7,467 nt of DNA, from contig NZ_JADEXF010000142.1 in the NCBI RefSeq assembly GCF_015207245.1, forward strand, positions 1 through 7,467, given 5' to 3'. Under the pieces are notes generated by a model, which ran no database searches, was not told the origin of the DNA, and saw only the letters and a list, made by a program, of their open reading frames with translations. This document shows, piece after piece, positions 1-5,390 of the stretch. Positions within the stretch are counted from its first letter, which is position 1. Every line of letters starts with the position of its first letter. Made by a program: the position numbers and the translations under genes. The DNA comes from Nostoc cf. edaphicum LEGE 07299. GTDB taxonomy: Bacteria > Cyanobacteriota > Cyanobacteriia > Cyanobacteriales > Nostocaceae.

Positions 1-2
1 AA

Positions 3-65
3 CCCTCCCTGTATGTATTGGGGAGGGAACGAGAATCTCTTGTTTCCCCCCAATATATCGGGGGG
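3..65. repeat. Two adjacent G/C-run hairpins
   Basis: Two short inverted repeats stand side by side. CCCTCCC at 3-9 pairs with GGGAGGG at 21-27 around an 11-nt loop. CCCCCC at 46-51 pairs with GGGGGG at 60-65 around an AT-rich 8-nt loop. The text continues as GGGATTAAGGGG, the kind of G-rich intergenic repeat common in filamentous cyanobacteria (family recognition is from memory). Neither hairpin is followed by a clear T-run, so I do not call a terminator. No gene can be supported here, and the gene to the left is outside the window. Confidence 0.5.
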
Positions 66-74
66 ATTAAGGGG
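65..74. repeat. Left target-site duplication of the MITE
   Basis: GATTAAGGGG directly abuts the left terminal inverted repeat and is repeated exactly at 188-197. Removing the element and one copy restores an uninterrupted G-rich repeat, GGGGGGATTAAGGGGGGT. Confidence 0.7.
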
Positions 75-187
75 CAATACGGTTCAGTTAAGCATTTTTT
101 CTCTTCTCTCTGTTTCCTCTGCGCCTCTGCGGTTCGTTAAAAAAGTTGACTTTGACAAAGAATTTTAGCCTTAACTGAACCGTATTG
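75..187. mobile_element. 113-bp MITE-like element with perfect 18-bp TIRs
   Basis: CAATACGGTTCAGTTAAG at 75-92 is the exact reverse complement of the 18 bases at 170-187. The pair encloses a 77-bp core with no coding capacity. The core has a pyrimidine-rich left half (TTTTTTCTCTTCTCTCTG), a middle stretch reading CTCTGCGCCTCTGCGG, and an AT-rich right part. Immediately outside the inverted repeats the same 10 bases, GATTAAGGGG, occur on both sides, as expected for a target-site duplication. This is the structure of a non-autonomous miniature inverted-repeat transposable element moved by a transposase in trans. No transposase gene is in the window, and the parent IS family is not assigned. The whole element can also fold as one long hairpin through its ends. 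Confidence 0.75.
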
Positions 188-197
188 GATTAAGGGG
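188..197. repeat. Right target-site duplication of the MITE
   Basis: Second exact copy of GATTAAGGGG, directly abutting the right terminal inverted repeat. It is followed by GGTAAT, which is the original continuation of the target repeat. Confidence 0.7.
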
Positions 198-334
198 GGT
201 AATTCGACTTGTGTGTACACCAAGGTAAGTTTTTACAATACATCGGCTTACATTGGGAATACATCAACTTGCACTGTGATGCATCTTGCGAAGTATATTT
301 AAAAACACACTTTAGTTAGAGTCTCTGCGCTAGA

Positions 335-356
335 GAGCCGTGATACTATACGGCTC
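335..356. repeat. 7-bp inverted repeat, loop of 8
   Basis: GAGCCGT at 335-341 pairs perfectly with ACGGCTC at 350-356. It lies about 30 bp before the Tat-signal remnant. No T-run follows, so it is either a small operator-like or mRNA hairpin, or chance. Its role is unknown. Confidence 0.35.
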
Positions 357-385
357 ATTCCTGTTGTTGCTTGTAGGAGACAATT

Positions 386-448
386 ATAGAAATCAGTAGA
401 CGCAGCTTGTTAAAAACTGCTTCTGCTTCGGGATTCATTGCTCCGTAG
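386..448 (+). pseudogene. Tat signal peptide remnant, start lost and prematurely stopped
   Basis: Read from 386, the frame gives IEISRRSLLKTASASGFIAP and then TAG at 446-448. SRRSLLK matches the twin-arginine consensus S/T-R-R-x-F/L-L-K, and the following TASASGFIAP looks like the start of the hydrophobic segment. A good Shine-Dalgarno sequence, AGGAGA at 375-380, sits 6 nt before the first codon. That codon is ATA where ATG is expected, and an in-frame TAG at 374-376 excludes a longer start. The simplest reading is the decayed 5' end of a gene for a Tat-exported protein, killed by an ATG-to-ATA change and a stop, with the rest deleted or scrambled. The following 230 bp has no recognisable continuation. 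A chance match or an unusual ATA-initiated leader is less likely but not excluded. Confidence 0.45.
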
Positions 449-495
449 TGCCATCAATCATCTTTAACCAGTTTTATTTATGGAAACAGCGATGT

Positions 496-534
496 CTACC
501 ACGGACTACGCCTACAGAATTGCGTAGGTGGTAG
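496..534. repeat. Bulged 13-bp hairpin, cyanobacterial interspersed repeat
   Basis: CTACCAC at 496-502 pairs with GTGGTAG at 528-534, and CTACGC at 506-511 pairs with GCGTAG at 522-527. This leaves a 3-nt bulge (GGA) and a 10-nt loop. The text GATGTCTACCACGGACTACG resembles the abundant GATGTCTACGACGGGCTACGCC-type repeat of Nostoc and Anabaena genomes (recognised from memory). It sits between the Tat remnant and the lipoprotein gene. Confidence 0.5.
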
Positions 535-670
535 GTGTGAGTTACATCTACTGCTGAGTCTGTCGATAGAAAGATGTATTTATCCTCAAAGCCTTGAACT
601 CTTATAGGAAGGTACAACTGTGCGATCGCGCTTAGTTTTTCATTCAACTTTGCAACATATAGCTTTATCC

Positions 671-676
671 AAGGAG
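671..676 (+). promoter_or_regulatory. Ribosome binding site of the DUF4142 lipoprotein
   Basis: AAGGAG lies 7 nt before the ATG at 684, a strong Shine-Dalgarno sequence at good spacing that fixes this start. It is by far the best ribosome site before any intact gene in the window. Confidence 0.75.
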
Positions 677-683
677 AACAATT

Positions 684-1349
684 ATGTCCAACTTCAAAAT
701 ATATTCTACTGGTATAGTGGCGATCGCCTTGTCTCTGGCAACTGGTTGCACACCAACTACGCCCCATGACGACAATATATCCGAAGTTCCACCTGCTCAA
801 TCTGTGCAAACGACAGAGAGTCCATCTCCATCCCCAAGTGCATCACCAGCTACACCAGGGCAAAATAACCTCAGTTCTGTAGACAGACAGTTTATGACTG
901 AAGCTGCTCAAGGTGGTTTAGCAGAAGTCCAACTAGGACAACTAGCATCACAACGTGGAGCTAGCGATGCGGTAAAACAGCATGGACAGCGCATGGTTCA
1001 AGATCATACCCTGGTAAACAATCAACTCAAACAGTTGGCGACTCAAAAAGGTGTAACGCTGCCAACTAGTCTCAACAGCAAAAATAAGCAAATCCAGCAA
1101 AGCTTATCCAAACTTTCTGGTGCTAGGTTCGATCGCGAATATTTGAATCAGATGCTTCAAAATCATGAAAAAGATGTCTCTGTATTTCAAACTGAAGCTG
1201 AACAGGGACAAGATCCAGATGTGAAAGCATTTGCGGCTCAAACTCTACCAATCCTCCAAGAACACCTACAACAGGTTCGTTCCCTTGTTAATCCTGGAAG
1301 TTCAACCAGCACCCCAACTCCAACTAGTACCCCAACTACTACTCCGTAA
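684..1349 (+). CDS. DUF4142 domain lipoprotein, ferritin-like helical fold
   Basis: A 221-residue exported protein. Residues 1-21 form a signal peptide ending in ATG-Cys22, a plausible though not perfect lipobox, so it is probably lipid-anchored. A Ser/Pro/Thr-rich linker (about 23-63) leads to a DUF4142 domain (about 66-201). This opens with SVDRQFMTEAAQGGLAEVQLGQLA and carries the family's VKQHGQRMVQDHT block (98-109). The domain is predicted to be a helical bundle related to ferritin-like proteins, with His100, His108, His161 and His194 visible. No biochemical function is established for the family, so metal binding is only inference. The C-terminus (204-221) is a Pro/Thr/Ser tail with a repeated TPT pattern, possibly wall-spanning. 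A HIP1 octamer (720-727) lies inside the signal-peptide codons. The gene stands alone and converges on the RTX gene. Confidence 0.85.
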   Translation: MSNFKIYSTGIVAIALSLATGCTPTTPHDDNISEVPPAQSVQTTESPSPSPSASPATPGQNNLSSVDRQFMTEAAQGGLAEVQLGQLASQRGASDAVKQHGQRMVQDHTLVNNQLKQLATQKGVTLPTSLNSKNKQIQQSLSKLSGARFDREYLNQMLQNHEKDVSVFQTEAEQGQDPDVKAFAAQTLPILQEHLQQVRSLVNPGSSTSTPTPTSTPTTTP

Positions 1350-1566
1350 GGCAATACAGTTGAGTTAAGTATTTCTTCTTTCTCTTAGTATCCGCTATGC
1401 ATAGCTGTCTACAACATTGGGGGTTGGATGGAGGACACAGAAGGAGCTTGGTTAATAACTTCTCTCACCATATCTCCCCTGTTTCCTCAACTTTACAATC
1501 CAGTTATTGTCTTAGCCAATATCTCTAGGACTGACACTAAATGCCTTATTTTCTTATTATCGGATT
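1350..1566. other. Convergent spacer between lipoprotein and RTX genes
   Basis: This 217-bp stretch separates two converging genes. Apart from the decayed MITE end it holds a perfect 12-bp palindrome, GCTATGCATAGC, at 1394-1405. I see no GC-rich stem followed by a T-run on either strand, so no intrinsic terminator is called, although two transcripts must end here. Confidence 0.5.
1352..1369 (+). repeat. Decayed terminal repeat of the 75-187 MITE family
   Basis: CAATACAGTTGAGTTAAG matches 16 of 18 bases of the left terminal repeat at 75-92. It is followed by a similar pyrimidine-rich run (TATTTCTTCTTTCTCT) and preceded by TAAGG, as in the intact copy. It begins 2 nt after the lipoprotein stop codon. 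A clear right end is not visible, although CTCAACT at 1486-1492 and CCAGTTATTG at 1500-1509 are loosely similar to one. I read it as a solo or degenerate copy. Confidence 0.45.
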
Positions 1567-2733
1567 TTAAACAATTTGAATATCTAGATTTACTTGAAAA
1601 CCAATAGGCTTATTTTCAACAATGGCGAATCTAGATTCTTGGAAGAACAAAGAACCAGTTAGGGCATCATAACTGAAGTCACTGATTGAAATCGCGCCAA
1701 ACCCTGTTTGAGAAACCTGGATTTTGTCACCTTCAGCAGCCTTGAAGTCTTTAATAATGTCAACACCCTCTAACACGTTGGTAAAAACAAATTTATCTGC
1801 ACCTACTCCACCAGTGAGAGTATCGTTACCATTTCCACCAGTGAGTATATCATTGCCACTTTTGCCAGAAAGTGTATCGTCACCACCATTACCAAATAAC
1901 AGATTATTTTGCTTATCTCCAACAATGGTGTCACTTTGATTTGTACCTTTGATATTATCAAAGTTTATAAATGTGAACTTAGCTGTGTTTCCGCCAGGAA
2001 GATTATTCACTACGAAACTTTGAGTTTCAAGGTTGGCGTTGACTGATAGATCGGATAAAAATGAAAAGGGTACTGAAGGAGCCATTGAAGCGTCTATAGT
2101 GTTATTTACAGCGCTAGCATCACCAACAAGATTTTCAAAATTACCAAGTATATCTGTACCTAGTCCACCACCTTTTTTAAGAGTTCCATCAATGAATATG
2201 GTAGAGCTTTGACCCAATTTACTGTAATCAGCCGTATCAACGCCATCTCCACCATTTAAGGTATCGTTGCCTGCGCTGCCTCTAATAATGTCATTGCCGC
2301 CACTGCCAGATAATTCATTATCCCTAGCGTCACCAATAATTGCGTCATTTTGATTTGTACCAATTACATTTACAAAATTCTTCAAATTGACTACTCTCGG
2401 CGACGAACCTACAACTCTGATTTCTAGTCTCTCGTTAGCTAAGTCAGCTATTATTGATACATCTGTTCTGTCAGAAGTAGCATTAATACTGTTAGTCTGT
2501 CCTGTAGCACCAATCACGGTTTCAAAAAAATCTTTAAACGTGTCATTTCCAATTGCACTTTTTTGAATGGCCACTGGCTGGAGTATTACAGGTTGTTCTA
2601 AGCCACTATAATCAATGATATCGTTACCTTTTCCACCGGTAATGGTATCATTACCAGCACTGCCTATAAATCTGTCATCTCCATCAGTTCCAACTAAAAT
2701 GTCGTTTCCATCAGTGCCTATAATTAGTGCCAT
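1567..2733 (-). CDS. RTX / hemolysin-type calcium-binding repeat protein
   Basis: A 388-residue acidic protein rich in glycine-aspartate nonapeptides (GGxGxDxLx). Runs lie at about 6-41 (GTDGNDILV, GTDGDDRFI, GSAGNDTIT, GGKGNDIID), 125-169 and 263-314. Each set is expected to wrap Ca2+ in a parallel beta-roll on the cell surface or outside the cell. Between them are two non-RTX beta-rich segments (about 42-124 and 170-262) that resemble each other, so the protein is a tandem duplication of a 128-138-residue unit. The end (about 311-388: GADKFVF, DIIKDF, GDKIQVS, then a FSYDALTGSLFF segment) is the terminal module common in cyanobacterial RTX proteins and probably acts as the uncleaved type I secretion signal. 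There is no N-terminal signal peptide. No enzyme domain is visible, and no ABC transporter or membrane-fusion gene is nearby. The biological role is unknown. Confidence 0.88.
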   Translation of the reverse strand: MALIIGTDGNDILVGTDGDDRFIGSAGNDTITGGKGNDIIDYSGLEQPVILQPVAIQKSAIGNDTFKDFFETVIGATGQTNSINATSDRTDVSIIADLANERLEIRVVGSSPRVVNLKNFVNVIGTNQNDAIIGDARDNELSGSGGNDIIRGSAGNDTLNGGDGVDTADYSKLGQSSTIFIDGTLKKGGGLGTDILGNFENLVGDASAVNNTIDASMAPSVPFSFLSDLSVNANLETQSFVVNNLPGGNTAKFTFINFDNIKGTNQSDTIVGDKQNNLLFGNGGDDTLSGKSGNDILTGGNGNDTLTGGVGADKFVFTNVLEGVDIIKDFKAAEGDKIQVSQTGFGAISISDFSYDALTGSLFFQESRFAIVENKPIGFQVNLDIQIV

Positions 2734-2754
2734 AATCTTGCTTTACTTGTTTGT

Positions 2755-2782
2755 GGTTAACCGCTGTATAATAACGTGTTAT
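2755..2782 (-). promoter_or_regulatory. Possible control region of the RTX gene: paired palindromes
   Basis: Upstream of the RTX start are the perfect palindrome GGTTAACC (2755-2762) and ATAACGTGTTAT (2771-2782, arms ATAAC/GTTAT). Between them, on the minus strand, is TATACA (2765-2770), a possible -10 box. No good -35 box stands at the right distance, and no strong Shine-Dalgarno precedes the ATG (the nearest text is AGCAAG). The arrangement suggests an operator overlapping a promoter, but this is inference from sequence shape alone. Confidence 0.3.
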
Positions 2783-3136
2783 GAACCACAAGATACCAAA
2801 AATATGAACTTGAGTTAACTTGCCCAAGCAGTTGCGTCTCAGTGTTCATCTAGATGATGATTCATTGATTGTCTAAAACAACACATAATATTTAATTCAT
2901 CACCCAACATAAAATTCTCTAATTTTGCGAGTGGCTTAGAGTATTCACTGTAGTTACGAAAAATCAGTGTTTTGTGCTAATTCTAATGATAGATAAATGA
3001 CTTAAGTTGACAACTATCTTGTGGGGCATGATTTCAGCGTTATTTTCGCTTATCTTGAGTAGTACACCGTTCACGAGAGCGAACTACAAAGCTAAAACAC
3101 ATCTAAATTACATAATCACCCGTGAATGTCGTCCTT
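2783..3136. other. AT-rich spacer with no supported gene
   Basis: This stretch lies between the divergently oriented RTX and xdhC genes. It contains stops in all frames at short intervals and no recognisable domain, RNA gene or terminator. A perfect TTGACA at 3007-3012 has no acceptable -10 box 16-18 bp away, so it is not called as a promoter. Transcription of xdhC probably starts somewhere in or after this spacer. Confidence 0.45.
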
Positions 3137-3181
3137 TGTCATTAGTCATTTGTATTTACAAAGGACAAATGACTAATGACA
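3137..3181. repeat. Perfect 17-bp inverted repeat, loop of 11
   Basis: TGTCATTAGTCATTTGT at 3137-3153 is the exact reverse complement of 3165-3181, separated by 11 nt. The words GTCATTAGTCATTTGTC recur in intergenic regions of Nostoc-type genomes (from memory). It sits about 150 bp before xdhC. Transcribed, it would make a stable stem, but no T-run follows on either strand, so it is more likely a palindromic interspersed repeat than a terminator. Confidence 0.65.
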
Positions 3182-3328
3182 GTCTCCACCAGATAATGTG
3201 CAACTTGAATGCACACCAGTTTAGTAGCGATACACAATCGCACAGGATGGCACAGTCATCACATTGTTTTCATTGGCACTACTTGCTCAAGCTGACAAAC
3301 TGCTAGAAACAGAAAAATAAACAATCAA

Positions 3329-4486
3329 ATGAACGAATTACAAGCAATTTTAGAAGGCTTCGAGTCAAGTCAAAAAAGTGGTGAAATGACTTTTCTTGCG
3401 ACTGTAGTTAAGACTCAAGGTTCAACCTATCGCCGATCGGGTGCTAAAATGCTGGTGACAAATACAGGTCGGACGATCGGAACAATCAGTGCTGGTTGCT
3501 TGGAGAAAGATGTATTTGAGCATACTCAACAACGAATGTTAGACGGTGAACCAATTGTTGTTACTTACGATAGCACTGCCTCTGAAGATATTCTTTGGGG
3601 CTTTGGTTTGGGGTGCAATGGCATAGTGCAAGTTCTCATCGAACGTCTTGAGAGAGAAAGCACACCAAATGCGATCGCTTTTTTACAGGAGTGTTTTCAT
3701 AAAAAACATTTGGGTATTATTGCTACAGTCTTTGCTTTTGAAGGCGCAGTAAAAGTCAAACTTGGGTCGCGCCTCCTGCTGTATCCTGATGGTAAAATTA
3801 TCACTGACATCAAAAATGCAAATTTAATTCAATCTCTGCTTGCAGATAGTCAAGCAGCCTTTGCTACTCAAAAGTCAAGGGTAAATAATTATCAGTTACC
3901 TTTAGGTAGTGCCGAAGTTTTCATCGAAGTCATCCAACCACCTACAGCTTTAATAATATTTGGTGCAGGTTATGATGCTGTACCTGTGGCCCAGTTTGCT
4001 CAAGCATTAGGTTGGGACGTTACTGTAGTCGATTGTCGAGCTAATGAGGCAACTAAAGCGCGATTTCCTATGCCTTGTGATATTATTCTTAATCGCCGAG
4101 AAATTATACATAAACAGGTATTTATAAATGCCCATACAGTTGCTGTAGTGATGACGCATAATTACCTTGACGATCTGGAGATTTTGAAAATGTTGCTGCC
4201 ATCTCCTACACGCTACATAGGGGTTTTAGGCCCAAAGCTGCGTACTGAAAGATTGCTGGAAGATATACGTCTGCAAGGAATAGATTATACTAGCGAACAA
4301 TTAAAAAGATTGCATGGCCCGATTGGGATTGACATTGGAGCAGATACACCTGAAGAAATAGCGATCGCTATTATTGCGGAAATTCAAGCAGTGCTAACAA
4401 ACCGCAATGGTAATTTTTTAAGAAATCGCAATCAACCGATTCACCAATGTTATGAAAGCAACTCAAGCTTGCTACTTACCACATAG
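3329..4486 (+). CDS. xdhC: XdhC/CoxI family molybdoenzyme maturation factor
   Basis: A 385-residue cytoplasmic protein of the XdhC/CoxI family. In characterised members this protein binds molybdenum cofactor, promotes its sulfuration and hands it to xanthine dehydrogenase-type hydroxylases; it is not a subunit of the mature enzyme. The N-terminal XdhC_CoxI domain (about 8-105) shows the signature AGCLE (55-59) and GLGCNG (93-98), whose Cys57 and Cys96 are the candidate cofactor-binding cysteines. The C-terminal Rossmann-like domain (about 206-356) starts with LIIFGAGYDAVPVA and contains VVDCR, MTHNYLDD (275-282), YIGVLG and GADTPEEIAIAI (337-348). The length is normal, with an extra Asn-rich tail after 357. 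No clear Shine-Dalgarno precedes the ATG, but the domain match begins at once, so the start is reasonable. The next gene follows after 5 nt, indicating an operon. No hydroxylase gene is in the window. Confidence 0.9.
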   Translation: MNELQAILEGFESSQKSGEMTFLATVVKTQGSTYRRSGAKMLVTNTGRTIGTISAGCLEKDVFEHTQQRMLDGEPIVVTYDSTASEDILWGFGLGCNGIVQVLIERLERESTPNAIAFLQECFHKKHLGIIATVFAFEGAVKVKLGSRLLLYPDGKIITDIKNANLIQSLLADSQAAFATQKSRVNNYQLPLGSAEVFIEVIQPPTALIIFGAGYDAVPVAQFAQALGWDVTVVDCRANEATKARFPMPCDIILNRREIIHKQVFINAHTVAVVMTHNYLDDLEILKMLLPSPTRYIGVLGPKLRTERLLEDIRLQGIDYTSEQLKRLHGPIGIDIGADTPEEIAIAIIAEIQAVLTNRNGNFLRNRNQPIHQCYESNSSLLLTT

Positions 4487-4491
4487 TTTTT

Positions 4492-5124
4492 ATGACTGCT
4501 ATAGACAATGAGAAATCAACCATAGCCATTATGATTCTTGCTGCTGGTGCATCTACACGGATGGGTACACCGAAACAACTATTGCTTTACCAAGGACGTA
4601 GCTTTTTAAAATATATTACAGAAATAGCGATCGCTTCAGTTTGTCAACCTGTGGTAGTAGTACTTGGAGCCAATGCAGAACAGATTCATCCCCAAATTCA
4701 ACAACTTCCCGTTAAAGTAGTTAAGAACTTGGATTGGGCTTGTGGAATGAGTACTTCAATCAAAAGTGGTATTGAATTGTTAAATAATCTTCCGCAAAAA
4801 ATAGAAGCAGTAGTTATTACACTTTGCGACCAGCCATTTGTTTCTCCCAAAATTATCAATCAACTTGTTGATACATATTATTTGACAAAAAAACCAATTA
4901 TTGCTTGTGAATATGGAGATACATTAGGTGTCCCTGCTCTATTTAGTCAGACATTCTTTTCAGAACTTGCCGCTTTAAAAGAAACTTCAGGAGCAAAAAA
5001 AGTTATTAATAATAACCTCAATGAAGTTTTTTATATTCCGTTTCCACTAGGGGATATTGATATTGATACACCAAAGGATTACGAGCAATTGCTATCAAAT
5101 ACTAAAGGGATTGAAGTATCTTGA
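4492..5124 (+). CDS. mocA: MocA-like molybdopterin nucleotidyltransferase
   Basis: A 210-residue NTP-transferase (MobA-like, NTP_transf_3) with a Rossmann-type fold. The nucleotide-binding start is ILAAGASTRMGTPKQLL (15-31). It is followed by NLDWACGMSTSIKSG (79-93), the metal-binding LCDQP (111-115), GVPALF (146-151) and the closing GDIDIDTPKDY (187-197). This set is typical of the MocA group, which transfers CMP from CTP to Mo-molybdopterin to give the cytosine dinucleotide cofactor used by many molybdenum hydroxylases. Pairing with xdhC supports this over the GTP-using MobA, but nucleotide specificity cannot be read securely here. It starts 5 nt after the xdhC stop with no visible Shine-Dalgarno, so translation may be coupled to xdhC. 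Its length is normal for the family. Confidence 0.85.
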   Translation: MTAIDNEKSTIAIMILAAGASTRMGTPKQLLLYQGRSFLKYITEIAIASVCQPVVVVLGANAEQIHPQIQQLPVKVVKNLDWACGMSTSIKSGIELLNNLPQKIEAVVITLCDQPFVSPKIINQLVDTYYLTKKPIIACEYGDTLGVPALFSQTFFSELAALKETSGAKKVINNNLNEVFYIPFPLGDIDIDTPKDYEQLLSNTKGIEVS

Positions 5125-5184
5125 AGAAGATCGCTAAAAGTAAACAAGTCAGCAAACCTTAGCTCGACTTTATCCATTTTTTTC

Positions 5185-5213
5185 GCAACGCGGTACTCCT
5201 GCGGAGTCGTTGC
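5185..5213. repeat. Repeat hairpin with CGGT bulge
   Basis: GCAACG at 5185-5190 pairs with CGTTGC at 5208-5213, and ACTCC at 5195-5199 pairs with GGAGT at 5203-5207. This leaves a 3-nt loop and a 4-nt bulge (CGGT) on one side. The text is of the GCGGTACTCCTGCGGAGTC kind found between genes in many Nostoc genomes (recognition from memory). Confidence 0.6.
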
Positions 5214-5296
5214 ACGAACGCTTAAGCTAAAACCTTTGTAGGGCAGTAGTTTTACTTTTTTAACTGCGTGCATAATACAGCAAAAATACTCTTGTA

Positions 5297-5337
5297 AGGC
5301 AGGCAAGACTTCGACTAAGTTCAGTTGAACGCTGCCT
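5297..5337. repeat. Two-part hairpin of the TTCGACT...AGTTGAA type
   Basis: An outer stem AGGCAG (5297-5302)/CTGCCT (5332-5337) encloses an inner stem TTCGAC (5310-5315)/GTTGAA (5324-5329), which has one G-T pair and an 8-nt loop. It resembles the common cyanobacterial palindrome CTTCGACTACGCTCAGT. It lies 54 bp beyond the ispH stop on the minus strand and could protect or end that transcript. Confidence 0.45.
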
Positions 5338-5390
5338 ACCCCACAAGAAGTAATTGGATGTTTCTTATTTGTAAGTCCCTCTGAGAACAG

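Larger units (their letters stand above)
5125..5390. other. Convergent spacer between mocA and ispH
   Basis: This 266-bp spacer holds two palindromic repeats (5185-5213 and 5297-5337) and no gene I would support. A 75-codon minus-strand frame crosses it and runs into mocA, but it is composed partly of the repeat itself. No stem with a proper T-run is seen for either transcript, so the repeats may serve as bidirectional 3' end structures. Confidence 0.5.

Noticed and set aside
1..683. CRISPR or tandem repeat array in the repeat-rich left end
   Set aside because: The repeats are different inverted repeats, with no regularly spaced identical units and no cas genes.
474..809. 111-codon minus-strand frame across the lipoprotein start
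   Set aside because: It overlaps the well-supported lipoprotein start, its ribosome site and a spacer hairpin; there is no recognisable domain and its composition looks random.
1724..1939. 71-codon plus-strand frame rich in Pro, Ser and Leu
   Set aside because: It is the antisense of the Gly-Asp nonapeptide repeats of the RTX gene; the periodic SLPFPPV text is simply the complement of the GGNGNDTL coding repeats.
2615..2818. 67-codon plus-strand frame at the RTX gene start
   Set aside because: Same cause: the antisense of RTX repeats running into the upstream spacer.
3007..3035. Perfect TTGACA at 3007-3012 as a promoter for xdhC
   Set aside because: No acceptable -10 hexamer lies 16-18 bp downstream, and the site is more than 300 bp from the gene.
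3007..3306. 99-codon plus-strand frame from a TTG before xdhC
   Set aside because: It is translated through the 17-bp inverted repeat, has no ribosome site and no domain, and starts at TTG; it looks like chance openness.
5079..5306. 75-codon minus-strand frame overlapping the mocA end
   Set aside because: Part of it is the translated interspersed repeat (TPQEYRVAKK), it overlaps mocA, and no family is recognisable.
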